Shown here in pieces: positions 11,617-22,075 of a stretch of 64,000 nt of DNA. This stretch comes from Roridomyces roridus (taxonomy: Eukaryota > Basidiomycota > Agaricomycetes > Agaricales > Mycenaceae): assembly GCA_029378245.1 (NCBI GenBank), contig JARKIF010000008.1, forward strand, positions 2,170,001 through 2,234,000. Reading direction: 5' to 3'. The position numbers and the translations under genes are program-made. The notes below the pieces were generated by a model. The model was not told the DNA's origin. It did no database searches and saw only the letters and a list, made by a program, of their open reading frames with translations. Every line of letters starts with the position of its first letter. Positions within the stretch are counted from its first letter, which is position 1.

Positions 11617-12883
11617 ATGTTCTTTGACTTGAACGTCCCCGTCCACCATCCCCAGCATTCCTCTGCTCAGATCTCCAAGAAAAACAAAGGAAAGCAGGCT
11701 CAGCAACCGGCCGAAGTCACCTACACTCCTGCCCAAGTCGCGGCCGTCGAAGCCAGGCTGGACTTGCTCGTCCATCGTCTGTTCGATTCATCCCCTTCTT
11801 GATGCATTCCTAACACGAAGAACAGTCGGCTACACCGTCGTTGCTCTGAATCAAACCGTTCAGACTGCCGTGGTTCCCAAAGTGCATGTCAATATCCTGG
11901 AAAATCTCATCCAGCAGTTGAAACCACGCCCGGGCATCGTTATTCTCAAACGCCTTACGATCGTCTTGGACCAAGAAAGCGAGAAGGGTTTCGGTTTGGT
12001 GTGTGATGTTGCCTCTCCTTTTCATTGAGCTAGATTGTGTCCAGACTCCCGCAAACGCGTCCATCTTCAAGCCATACGATCTAATAGCCTTGGTCCCCAC
12101 CACCCTATCAACCTTGTCCCTCGCGTGCTTGACGCACAGTCAGCCATCTGTGCTGACTGCTCACATTATCGCACTCCCTTTGACACTCCGTCTCGACTTC
12201 CGGATGAAGCACACGCTAGTTCGAACGGCTTTAAAGAATGGCACCGTCTTTGAAATCAACTACGTTGGCGCTCTCGGAGGCGAGAATGATACCGTTCTCG
12301 TGGAGGCTGGCGCCGCAGAGAGTGGTGCATCCGCCAAAAGGAACTGGTGGGCGACAACGAAGGAGGTTACCCGGCTCACCAAGGGCAAGGGGCTGATTGT
12401 TAGCGGAGGAGTCGTTGCCGAGGCTGACCTACGGACTCCGAGGGATGTGTCCAACCTGTAAGCGTCATCTTGACGATCGACGCTGGAGTGCTGACATCTG
12501 CTACAAGGATCACGTTACTGGGACTTGCTCAAGACGCTGCTCATAGCGCGTCCACGAGCGCTCCAAAATCTTTGGTTTTGCGTGCTCGTGAGTTTGATCT
12601 CATTTCCATCATTCATCGAGCTAAATCAGTGCCAGAAACTCGACAGACGTACCGCACAGTATTCTCTGACCCCGTCCTCGTCATCCCCGAGGGAACTATG
12701 CCGACACCTAGCGTTACCAGCACGCCTACCATCTCGTCTTCCGACACGCGCAGCGATAAGAAACGGTCTCGGGAGGGAGAGGAGGGGGAGGATGAGCCAC
12801 CTCAGAAGAAGGGAAACGCGAATGGTCCTGAAAATTCGTCGCGCAAGAAGAAGCGGAAGAAGAACGCTCAGGAGGGGAGGTGA
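11617..12883 (+). CDS. RNase P/MRP protein subunit Rpp30 (Rpp1)
   Basis: Protein subunit of nuclear RNase P (tRNA 5' maturation) and RNase MRP (rRNA processing). Family blocks are all present: FFDLNVPVHH at the start; LGYTVVALN after an intron whose donor falls in the CAT-C of LVHL; LKRLTIVLDQE; YDLIALVPTT; the TIM-barrel-like LPLTLRLDFRMKHTLVRTAL; GTVFEINYVGAL; KEVTRLTKGKGLIVSGG; LRTPRDVSNL; and SLVLRARETRQTYRTV. The C-terminus is a basic Lys/Arg-rich tail (SRKKKRKKNAQEGR), as in several fungal Rpp1 proteins. At least five exons, all with short GT-AG introns. This is the intact copy. A decayed inverted copy lies at 35370-36480. Transcribed toward the OYE gene. Confidence 0.9.
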
Positions 12884-13183
12884 TGTGTTGGGACAAAATC
12901 AAAGCTTTTTCGACTCGTCTTGGCTTGTTGCTCCATCTTCGCGGCGTTCTGGTCGTGATCAATTCCGCCGTCCCATTGCATACTGGCAGGCAAACCGCGA
13001 CCCAGGACTCTTTCAAATTCGACCACGTGAGATCACGTGTCCGAGCCAAGAATCGGCGGATTGCTGACGGCGACAACCAGAGAGTCCGAGTGCTTATGAG
13101 CATCCCTCCGACAGAGAAGGACGCTGACTATTGGCCCAACCACATATAAATGCGCAAAATGTCGTCGTACCGCCAAAATACCG

Positions 13184-14500
13184 ATGTCGTCTTCCCTCTT
13201 CCAAGCCTACACCCTCGGACCCATCTCTCTCAAGCACCGCGTTGTGCTGCCTCCCCTGGCTCGCTACAAAATCGACGCGGCCCATGTGCCCCTTCTTCCC
13301 CTGGTTAAGGAGTACTACACTCAGCGTGCACGGACGCAGGGCACCCTCCTCATTGCCGAGGCAACTATCATCGCTGCCAAAGCAGGAGGATATCCGATGC
13401 CCGGGATATGGAACCAGGATCAAATCAGGGCGTGGAAAGAGGTGAATTTAATGGTGTATTCTTCTTCGCTCTTACCATGCTCAACGCTTATAACACAGGT
13501 CACAGACTCGGTTCACGCCAAGGGTTCCTTCATATTCCTCCAGATTCTTGCGCTGGGCCGCAACGCCATGCTTTCGGTCTTGAGGAACGAGGACCCAAGC
13601 TTTGAGCTCGTTGGGCCGTCCACTATTCCTGTCGCTGCCGACCGTGAGGACAAGCCTCGTGCACTCACCGTCGCGGAGATTAGCGAGTACGTTGAGCTGT
13701 TTGCGCAAGCAGCCAGGAATGCTATTGAGGCCGGGTTCGATGGCGTGGAGATCCACGGTTAGCTACAAATTTTCTATCTGTTTTTCAGGCAATATGCTCA
13801 CCTCCATTAGGCGCCAATGGCTGCCTCGTGGATCAGTTCCTCCAGGACGTTTCTAACGATCGCACTGACGACTATGGCGGAAGTATTGAGAATCGTGCTC
13901 GCTTCCCGCTGTCGGTCTTGAAGGCCGTGTCCCAAGCGATCAGCGAGGAGCGAACCAGCATCCGCTTCAGTCCTTGGAATCAGTTCGGGGGTAAGGAATG
14001 ACGGCTATCTCTATTCTCCTTTACTCAATTTCACACCAGGAATGGGCATGGCTGACCCCATCCCAACATTCTGCTATGTCATTTCGGAGATCAAGCGCCT
14101 GCACCCCAAGCTAGCATACCTGCACCTCATCGAGCCCAGGATCAATGCAGATGCGACCGCCGAAACTACGGCCGAGAACGCTGCGCAATCGAACGAAGTC
14201 TTTTTTAATCTGTGGGGTGACCGTCCGCTCATCGTTGCCGGTGGGTGCACGCGCGAATGTGCCATGAAGTTGGCTGCTGAGAGGGCAAATGTGCTCGTCT
14301 GCTTTGGGCGGCACTTTCTTGCCAATGTGAATCTTTTCCCTTTCGACAAATGGATGATGCTGAAGATCGCGCAGCCCGACCTCCCCCTCCGGCTCGAGAA
14401 GAACATCCCACTGAACCCGTACGACCGGTCGACTTTTTACCTGGCCATGCAGAATGATCCCAAGGGGTATACAGACTATCCGTTTGCCGAAGTAGCATAG
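13184..14500 (+). CDS. NADH:flavin oxidoreductase, Old Yellow Enzyme family
   Basis: FMN-dependent ene-reductase of the OYE family, which reduces activated C=C bonds with NAD(P)H. Exon 1 (13184-13441) gives [36 protein letters not shown] and [15 protein letters not shown]. Exon 2 (from 13499) gives [11 protein letters not shown] and GFDGVEIHG. Exon 3 continues [31 protein letters not shown], the classic FMN/substrate loop. Exon 4 gives [11 protein letters not shown] and the flavin-binding [10 protein letters not shown] near the C-terminus. Length is close to the usual 370 residues. The IHGANG motif and ENRARF segment are intact, so activity is likely. Substrate is unknown. The decayed inverted copy is at 34184-35230. 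Confidence 0.92.
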
Positions 14501-14594
14501 ACTAGAAAATATCTCGTTCTAGTCCAATGTGGGGCATCAACCCCGTCTTTCGCCTCCTCTGTCCGTTCAGGAGTAGACTCTGGCCTAGAATCCC

Positions 14595-14670
14595 TTCCGC
14601 GGGACCAGATGCGTCTAGACTGCTTCCGCGGAATAGGAGTGTCTCACTTCTCTGCGCCTTAAAAAGCGAG
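14595..14670 (+). promoter_or_regulatory. Promoter of kinase copy A: paired CCGCGG sites and TATA-like box
   Basis: Two CCGCGG palindromes (14597-14602 and 14626-14631, the second inside TTCCGCGGAA) flank the sequence AGATGCGTCTAGA. A TTAAAAAG TATA-like stretch follows at about 14659, some 75 bp before the ATG. The same arrangement is kept upstream of the inverted copy. CCG/CGG pairs are typical half-sites of fungal Zn2Cys6 regulators, but that reading is inferred. Confidence 0.45.
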
Positions 14671-14735
14671 CACTTTCGACTCCTAACCTCACTGCTTCTC
14701 TCTTCTACCACCACAACCACTACTACTGTCTCATA

Positions 14736-16297
14736 ATGCCTGTCATCAAACGTCTTCCCGAAATCACAGGCGACTACGTCGACGCAGGTGCTCTCTACCT
14801 CGAAAAGTTCATCGGCGCCGAGCCGTACGCCAAGCTCTACAAGGCCGTCGAAACTGGCGAAGTAGACCCCGACTCTGAGCCCTCCTCTCGACGCTCGTCG
14901 TGGTCATCCGCGGCCTCGTCGTCGTTCTCGTCATCCTCCTCCGTGGTCAACAAAGTGTGGGCGGTCAAGATCCTGCGGAAACCCAAGTCGTACGAGGAGG
15001 ACCTCGCAATCTACGAGCGCGAGTTTGCGATGCACTCCCGCGTCTCCAGCCACCCCAACGTGGTCTCCCTCCACGGGCACTTCGTGGAGAGGGGCTACTT
15101 TTTCCTCGTCATTGACTTTCAAGCCATGGGGACCCTCGTCCACGCCATCAGGTCTGGTGTTTACCAGCGTAATTCCGCCCTCATCAAGCCTACGTTTGGC
15201 CAGCTCACCGACGCTGTGCTCTTCTGCCACAAGCAGGGCGTTTATCACAGAAATATCAAGCCGTCTCACGTTCTCGTCGATTACTGGGGGTGCAACCCCT
15301 GTCTCACCGACTTTGGGATGGCGACCACGGAGGATATCAATGAGTAGCTTGGTTTCGGTACGGCGGCCTACATGACGCCTGGTACGTTGTCATATTGCTC
15401 TTCTCCGTCAACGACTTAAGCATGCTCTTAGAATCATTTGACCTCGGCGCTGGCCCTGGCTCCTACAGTGCTGCACGCAGCGACTATTGGGCTATGGGTG
15501 TGACGCTCTTCAACATGATCACCAGACAGGCCGTCTGGTACTCTGCCCGTCCCGTAGAGGACGTTCGCTACGACATCTTCCTCCGTCATCGGAAGAGGTA
15601 CCTCCGGGACCGTTTCCCCATCTCGTTCCCCTTCGCCAGGCTCTGCTCGCGCTTCTTCACCCTCGAACCTGCGGAGCGGCCCTCTCTGTTGGAGTTCAAC
15701 GAGCAGGTGCAGAAGATGGATGACGTGTACATCGACGAGATCGATGTGCACACGGCGGCCCTGGTTGTTCGCAAACAGGTTTGGTGGAGAGGTCCAGGAC
15801 GCATCGAGGGGCTCCCGCCATACCCTGTGCCTCCCGAGGTGTGGATGGAGCAGCTTCCGCCGGGTGTTCCCCAGTGTATCTTGGACAAGCACAAGTATAG
15901 GCCTGCGTTTCAACGCAGTGGTCCTCTTAAACCCCGGCGGTCGGACATTCCCATATACACATACCCGCACGTTCCCTCCGACTTTGACTCTGCACTACCT
16001 TTCCCCACCGCACCGGACTCGGACGTCTACTTTGGATCCGACTCGAGCTTGTCGTCGTCCGATGACTCCGAATGGCACTCGTTGTCATGCCAGTCGCATG
16101 ACGCAGCCCATCGCAAATCTCATCCCGCGGATGGCCCAAGCATCATGGGAGCTGCGCCCGCCTTCGCGGCCAACGGCGCTGCCTGCGGCTCCTTCACGCC
16201 TCCTCCTGACGTCAAAGAGAGCAGGGTGAAGCGCGCGATGCGAGAGTTGCGCATACTGTGGCGCCGGAGGTGCAATGAATTGGGCTGGACTTATTAA
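14736..16297 (+). pseudogene. Kinase-fold protein, copy A, interrupted by in-frame TAG
   Basis: Two exons (14736-15381, 15432-16297) encode a protein-kinase fold. VWAVKILRK carries the ATP-anchoring Lys. The catalytic loop reads YHRNIKPSHVLVD, so the HRD Asp is Asn and the Mg-binding Asn of KPEN is His. TDFG is kept, and the activation segment ends AAYMTPE. A TAG at 15345-15347 replaces the CAG (Gln) seen in the inverted copy at 30503-32063, cutting the product before the APE motif. Sequence beyond the stop is still open for about 300 codons and very similar to the intact copy, so inactivation looks recent. The C-lobe has an extended Ser/Asp-rich tail. The layout recalls Ran1/Sks1-type kinases, but that is only a guess. 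Confidence 0.8.
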
Positions 16298-16689
16298 GGC
16301 CTTGGGCCTTCTAATGGGGCAGCGGGTGTAGACTCGAAAGAGATAACAAAAACATCATATAATACACATTGCCCTCCGGGCGGACCTGGCTCCTCCGGAT
16401 ATTGCTGATTAGCTGGCAGCCCGGATCTAGTCCTGGGCCTCCGGCCGGACTTTAATCATGAACCACTGACCAGTACTTACGGCGTAGTCTTACGCCGACT
16501 TGCCGGTCAACAAATACAGCCAACTCACAGCCAATCAAATGCAAAGAAAGCGTGGGAGAAAGTGTGCTGATCTTTGGCGGACAGACAATTACTGATTTCA
16601 AACCTGGATACCTCCGGATCCAGGAATTCTCGAAAAATCCTACATGGCCTCGGCGGTAGCTGCGTACGTTGCATGTGTACCTAGTAGTT
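16298..16689. other. Intergenic stretch after kinase copy A
   Basis: The first 70 bp match the 3' flank of kinase copy B. The remainder is GC-rich, with several GGCC/CCGG-type short inverted repeats (for example CCTCCGGGCGGACC and TCCTGGGCCTCCGG), and has no coding sequence I can support. Confidence 0.4.
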
Positions 16690-17345
16690 GCTCACCGGAA
16701 TGAAATCCAGGTCATCTCAATTGCTTTGGGAGTGAAACGAGGGTTAACCAATTCAATTCGCCAGGTGTATGTACCATAGGACTATGGAAATGGGCAATGT
16801 ATTATATTCCATCCGCGGCCTGGCTTTCTTCAAGCATTTCGGTGGGCGAGGAGGTCCAGGCTGCGCCAGCACCACGCCGAGGGTCGTTTTCCGGTGCCCA
16901 CCAAAGTAGGTGAGGAGACCCGTGGAGTAGGGGCCAACGACGGTAGCCAGCACCTACCAACCCCGCCGCCTCGACTCGAAAGAGGCAGGCAAAGCGGCTG
17001 TGATGTCTTGGCTTCTTCGCAGCGAAGGAACGTATTAATTATGATTATTCGTCTTCTTCGACGTCCAAAGGATACAGAGCGCGGGAAACGGGCGTGCCTA
17101 CATGCGAATGTGGCGAGGAGGGCTCGAGCTCGGATGTTGTAACGAGCGCACTCGAGGACCCATTCTCCGAGAGCGGTACGAACGTAAAAAGTAGACGAGC
17201 GCGACGAGGACGGTTGCTCCTTTGACAGGAGAAAGCACGGAGGACGCGTCGCCCAGGTGAAACAGTGGGCGCGAGAGAGAGATATTGGAGAGTCTCAACG
17301 ACGTACTTATTCTAATGCAATCCAGTTAGATTCGAAAGTGGCAAA
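16690..17345 (-). pseudogene. Pho85-type cyclin relic 1
   Basis: Degenerate copy of the cyclin gene at 20813-21758. Recognisable pieces include VLVALVYFLRSYRS (intact gene VLVALVYVSRARP). The 3' flank shares TATATTCCATCC-type sequence with the 3' flank of the intact gene. The intron-1 remnant TATTCTAATGCAATCCAGTTAGATTCGA at about 17308 matches that intron of the intact gene. Most of the cyclin box is scrambled by indels and stops, so no product is expected. It lies head-to-head with the F-box locus that starts at 17688, as in the inverted region at 33.5 kb. Confidence 0.7.
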
Positions 17346-17687
17346 AGGACCGGGAGGTGCATATCGTAGATGAAGTGGAAGATCGAGATGGCTCGACAGT
17401 CCCAAGGCGCCCTCCTCGTCGTTGTAGAGCCCTATGCTTGGAAGAAACTAGTCCCGGCCAGTGATGTTGGTATTGCTCGACTGTTTGAGATCGTGGCCAA
17501 GCAAGAATTGCCATGGAGTTGTCAACGAGGTCGGTCAAAAGTTGGAGCGCCGCCGGTACCATATAGACTAGGATTATCCACGAGAGTGTCGAAGAGCTGC
17601 TGAGATGGGGACGCAGAACGTTTCTACGAGTGTTGTGGTCGAGAGCAAGTTCGGCAAGCCATCAAAACTCTTCTTGTCTCCTTCCAC

Positions 17688-18822
17688 ATGGCTTCCTCAT
17701 TTGACTGGGAGTCTACTCCCGCTGCGGCTCGCGCAAGGCTTGAGCAGCTGGATATTGAAATAGCGAAACTACAGAGACTCATGGACCCACTTCTCGCCGA
17801 GCACGAAAGGTGCCAGCAGGCGCTCGCTGACTACAAGTATCCTGTCCTTACGCTCCCCGCCGAAATCACCTCCGAAGTTTTCCTGCATTTCCTCCTTCAT
17901 ACCCGGAACGGCCCAGCCTTATTGGGCCGCAGTCGCCGTCGTTTTTACTCCAAATCTGTCGCCAATGGCGCGATGTGGCATTGACTACACCTGCGCTCTG
18001 GAGCACCGTGGCGCTCACGGTAGACTCAGTCGACCATATTCGACAGCGCCGTTTACTCCATGCGTGGCTTCAGCGGTCCGGAAATTGTCCGCTGTCCATT
18101 GAATTGGCGTCTTCTGTCGGACTGGCTGGCGAATCGGACGAGGACGAGGAGACCCAAATCCTCATCGAATTTGTCGATTCACTCGCGTGTTATGCGACGC
18201 GCTGGCAAGATATGGAGATTATCTTACCCTGCGAAGGCTTGCGTAGAATCACAGGATCTATGCCCCTCCTCCGCAGCGTGAACATAGGTCCATTCGACTG
18301 GGAAGAGCGCCCGGAGACACCGGTAGTTCTTTTCACCGGGGCAGCCGCCTTGAAGAATGTGGTTCTTTCCGGCAGTTTCAATCCATTAACGATAATACTG
18401 CCCTGGTCACAAATCACGACCCTCATTGCGGAGGCTCTCTTTTGCATGAAGCAGTCGAGGTACTTCGTCAAACTACGACGCTCGAGCACTGCACGTTAAC
18501 CATTTACGACGGCGACCCATCCGCAGCCTTCTTGATTCCGTCCTTACCCCTACGCTCCCTGACACTCAGCTATGTTGATGCTCCCTCCGAGTCGGCGGCA
18601 GCCCGGGTGCCCCAGCTTTTGGCAGCGTTGAACCTGCCGTTGTTAGAGACCTTGGCCGTCCACGAACTTTATCTGGGCCTGGATCCTATCGCAGCTCTCT
18701 CCAGAGTTTGTCCCGACCGGTATCCTCGACAAATCGAAATCTTCTCTGCGCATACTCCACGGGAGATTTATGCGGCAGCATTTCCTCTCGCATCCCTCTC
18801 CGTTCACGAGTCGTCCGTCTAG
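17688..18822 (+). pseudogene. Coiled-coil/F-box protein, frameshifted (locus 2)
   Basis: All parts of a family member are present in order, but in three frames. The start is MASSFDWESTPAAARARLEQ, then the coiled coil and the F-box TLPAEITSEVFLHFL. The frame then shifts to VALTTPALWSTVALTV, LQRSGNCPLSIEL, RWQDMEIILPCEGLRRITGS and LPWSQITTLIAEAL. A second shift leads to HEAVEVLRQTTTLEHCTL and the C-terminus AAFPLASLSVHESSV. Each shift is explained by one missing base in a short homopolymer, CCC to CC at about 17897 and a T-run at about 18440. Either a young pseudogene or two sequencing errors. Closest relative in the window is the intact locus at 45873-46976, which is inverted. Confidence 0.8.
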
Positions 18823-19125
18823 TCGGACGCCATGCATGGATAGCCGAGGTGAGTCTTCCCTAATCTCGTGTGCTCGGACGTATTCTGATAATGTTCATAC
18901 TTAGGTCACTCACTACAAGACTGCGATTGAATGAGCGGTGTGATCTCGACGCATCGGGTGCGGTGTCGAATGAGCTCGTAAAGCTACTCCGAGACTTGTA
19001 ACTACATATTTAATTGCGTGTGGATGAGAAAATGCGAATCTGATGCGGACCTCTCTTGTTTGCTCTTGTGGCAATTCACTCTCAAAGCTTGCCCAACGCA
19101 CTACAACGCGCCTTTCTCTTCCCTG

Positions 19126-20229
19126 ATGGCCTCATCTGCCCTTGCTGCTACTCGTGCTCGTATTGCGCAGCTGGGTGCCGAAATGGAGAAACTACAGCGC
19201 CTCATGGACTCACTTCTCGCCGAGCGCGAAAAATGCCACCAGACGCTCGCGGACTACAAGTATCCCATCCTCACCCTTCCCGCCGAAATCACCTCCGAAA
19301 TCTTCTTGCAATTCCTCCCATCGTACCCGGAGCGGTCCAGGGTCATCGGGCCACATTCACCGTCATTTCTGCTTCAAATCTGTCGCCAATGGCGCGATGT
19401 GGCATTGACTACGCCTGCCCTCTGGAGCACCGTGGAGCTGATTCTCCGAGTCGACTCTTCACGATATCATGCTCAACAACTAGATCTGCTCAAGATGTGG
19501 CTCCAGCGCTCAGGAAACTGCAGCCTCTCCGTTCTGCTGGAATCTATAATAGGAGTGGATGACGACAGGACCATAGTTGAGGAGTGCATCGATGCCCTTC
19601 TATGCCACGCTTCGCGTTGGCAAGATATGGAAATTATCCTATCTCCAGAGGGCTTGCGTAAAATCGCAGGAAGCATGCCCCTCCTCCACAGTTTGACCAT
19701 AGGGATGGAGAGCAGGGAAGAGCGCCCCAAGACACCTGTGGCTCTTTTTACAGATGCGCCAGCCCTGAAGCGTGTGCTCCTGTACGGAAGTTTCGATCCT
19801 TTCCTTGTGGCACTTCCCTGGTTTCAAATCACCACGCTCAGGGCCGAAGCTCTGTATGCAAAGGAGGCGATCGAGATACTTCGGCATGCGACAATGCTCG
19901 AAGATTGCTCGTTGGATATACTCAGCAACGACTCACCCGAGCCATCGACAGCTTCTTCGATTCCGCCATTACCCCTGCGCTCGTTGCGATTGCAGAGCGT
20001 TGGTGCTTTCACCGACGAAATGCACCAACTTTTCAAGGCATTGCGTCTGCCAGTGCTGCAGACCTTGTCGGTCCGCGAGGACTTTCTGGGTCCGGATCCT
20101 GTTGCGACTCTCGCCGCAGTCTGTCGCAATGGATATCCACACGAGATTGAAGTTATCCGTCCGCGTACTTCAAGGGAGAGTTATGCGGGAGCGTTCCCCC
20201 TCGCATCCTTCACATTTGATTTTGATTAA
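19126..20229 (+). CDS. Coiled-coil/F-box protein (locus 3)
   Basis: Intact single-exon gene, 367 codons from the family-consistent start MASSALAATRARIAQLGAEM; an in-frame ATG at 19024 would add a tail not shared by relatives. N-terminal heptad region (about residues 5-45, MEKLQRLMDSLLAEREKC), then an F-box-like motif (YPILTLPAEITSEIFLQFLP ... ICRQWRDVALTTPALWST), then degenerate leucine-rich strands (APALKRVLLYGSF, LPLRSLRLQSV, LPVLQTLSVREDFLGPDPVA). F-box proteins recruit substrates to SCF ubiquitin ligases through Skp1. The target cannot be predicted. It follows locus 2 in tandem, and the pair recurs inverted at 45241-46976. Confidence 0.85.
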   Translation: MASSALAATRARIAQLGAEMEKLQRLMDSLLAEREKCHQTLADYKYPILTLPAEITSEIFLQFLPSYPERSRVIGPHSPSFLLQICRQWRDVALTTPALWSTVELILRVDSSRYHAQQLDLLKMWLQRSGNCSLSVLLESIIGVDDDRTIVEECIDALLCHASRWQDMEIILSPEGLRKIAGSMPLLHSLTIGMESREERPKTPVALFTDAPALKRVLLYGSFDPFLVALPWFQITTLRAEALYAKEAIEILRHATMLEDCSLDILSNDSPEPSTASSIPPLPLRSLRLQSVGAFTDEMHQLFKALRLPVLQTLSVREDFLGPDPVATLAAVCRNGYPHEIEVIRPRTSRESYAGAFPLASFTFDFD

Positions 20230-20329
20230 GCTGGACAACAGTGAGGTATGTATCCTAACCTGATCATGACTCTGACGGTATTTGACGAACGAGATAGTTA
20301 GTTGCATCACTCGGATTAGATGATTCAAG

Positions 20330-20490
20330 CATCCCAAGATCTGTGTCCGCCGTCGAGGCGAACGACGCTACCTCCGCCTCTTTCGCGCCTCCTCCTGACG
20401 TTGCGGAGGGCAGGCTTGAGCGCGTCTTGTAGCGGCTGCGCTCGGTGGTGGCCATAAGGCGTAGGGCCTGGTCTTATTAAGGCCTCAGGT
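20330..20490 (+). pseudogene. Fragment of kinase 3' end
   Basis: About 160 bp resembling the last codons of the kinase-fold gene: the GCGCCTCCTCCTGACGT block, a degenerate Arg-rich segment and CTTATTAAGGCC after the stop. It is followed by sequence matching 16690 onward. This shows that the unit kinase-3' end plus cyclin was duplicated directly from one site to the other. Confidence 0.65.
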
Positions 20491-20812
20491 GGTGTGGCTC
20501 ACCAGAATGAAAATCAAGTCATCTCAAGTCTGACCATACTTAAGGCCATAAGATTTGAAAGGAGGGTTAATCCAATGTAATTCGCAAGGTGTACGATAAG
20601 ACTATTGTAGTTTTTAGATGTACAGTTGTATTCCATCCACGGCCTCGCTTCTGCCAAGCGATCCGTATTTTGAGCGCCAAAAAGCCCCTGCATGCCCGTG
20701 GGCGAAGAGGTCCAGGCGTGTGTCGGCACCGAGCCGAAGGTAGTTTTTCCACCAAGGTAGTGGGTTGGGAAAGATATGAAGGTAGCCGCCAACGACGGCA
20801 AGCAACAGACGC

Positions 20813-21758
20813 CTACGCTGCGACTCGGACACGGCGGCCAGAACGGCTGTGATGTCTTGGTCTCTTGGCAACGGGAATGGGCGAATATACGTCCTCCTCG
20901 ACGTCCATAGGAACGTCGTCGGGATACAGAGCGTGGGAGACGGGCGTGGGTGGTGATAGACTGCCAACGCTCGAATGTGGTGAAGAGGGCTCGAGGCCAG
21001 GGCAACACCGGGCGGGTGATTTGGAAGACCGACGGCACTCCTTCTTCAACGGGGCAGGGGCATGGACGACCTGGGGGCTCTCCAACCCAAAGGCGGCCTG
21101 CATAATCCCTTCATGGTGTGCAAGCACGTCCGACTCGGAGATGCCCAATTCCCAATCGAGCACCTCGAGAAACTCGCGCTCGATGCGGCCAATGTCGCCC
21201 TTGCCGAAAACGCCTGTGCACAAAGCCCAGTGGACGTTCCGGAGCGTCGAGTCTTGCGTGTATTTCGAAGCCGTGACAAGGGCGCCAAGGAAAACACGCT
21301 CGAGGGCCCAGTCTTCGAGAGCGATGGAGAGGTGGGGGCGAGCACGTGAAACGTAGACGAGCGCGACGAGGACGGTCGCCACGGAGACTTCGGCACGAGA
21401 AAGCACGGCGGACACCATTTTGGTGAATTTGCCACGCCGGGAGGAGCGGCCACGTGAAAGGGTCACACCCGAGCGGGAGAGGGCGTATTCGACGGTCTCA
21501 GAGACGTTATCGACGACGTATTCTAATAATCCAGTTAGATTCGAGAGCTGAAAAAAAATTGGGATGATGCTTACCGATTACGGGTCGAGATAGTTCGACA
21601 TCCACGAGCTTGAGAAGCTCGGGAGAGTGCATTGCAGGGTCCACGAGAGAGGCTGCATGGACGGGGCTGTTGGTTTTGCTGCTGCTCGGACTCCAAGAAC
21701 TGTACAAGGTGGAGCTCGACGAGGAAGAAGAGTCAGAGTCAGAGGCCGGAGAGTACAT
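20813..21758 (-). CDS. Pho85-type (Pcl-like) cyclin
   Basis: Two exons (21575-21758 and 20813-21522) split by a 52-nt intron, about 297 residues. After a Ser-rich N-terminus (SDSDSSSSSSSTLYSSW) the cyclin box is clear: VIEYVVDNVSETVEYALSR, KFTKMVSAVLSRAEVSVATV, VLVALVYVSRARPHLSI, LERVFLGALVTASKYTQDST, NVHWALCTGVFGKGDIGRIE and FLEVLDWELGISESDVLAHH. These blocks are typical of basidiomycete Pcl1/2-like cyclins that partner the Pho85/CDK5-type kinase in polarity and cell-cycle control. The tail is Pro/Ser-rich and ends with a basic cluster (KRPRHHSRSGRR). Two degenerate partial copies occur in the window (16.7 and 33.5 kb). Confidence 0.88.
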
Positions 21759-22075
21759 TGTCGTTGCAGCGGGAGATGAGTCGGTATGGGACCCTGCCGG
21801 CCATGGATCTTATATATCGGTGCATCGGACGGCCTGAGTCAAGCAATCGCGGACAAGGGTGACTGAGCAGCTGTTTTGTCATCGAGTCAGGCGCGGCGGA
21901 ATTACCGAATCCGTCTGTTTCCCGCGTTTGCTCTGTCATCTCCGCTCTTGGTCACCTCGGTCAATTGTTAGCCTTGTCCGTTTTACCGGCTTTTCTTTCT
22001 ACACGGACACGTACATTCGGCTGGTTACAGACAACTAGTTCGGAACTAAGGAAACGGAAAAAGCAACCTCGCCAT

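Larger units (their letters stand above)
11617..16370 (+). repeat. Inverted segmental duplication, arm A
   Basis: Order: Rpp30, OYE, kinase-fold gene, all plus strand. Arm B (30440-36480) carries the same genes on the minus strand. Similarity runs past the kinase stop codon to about 16365, where AACAAAAACATCATATAA is shared with the reverse complement of about 30450. Confidence 0.85.

Noticed and set aside
15434..15970. 178-codon antisense ORF in kinase copy A, with a 180-codon twin at 30833-31375
   Set aside because: Conserved in both copies only because the kinase itself is duplicated; no splice, start or family evidence.
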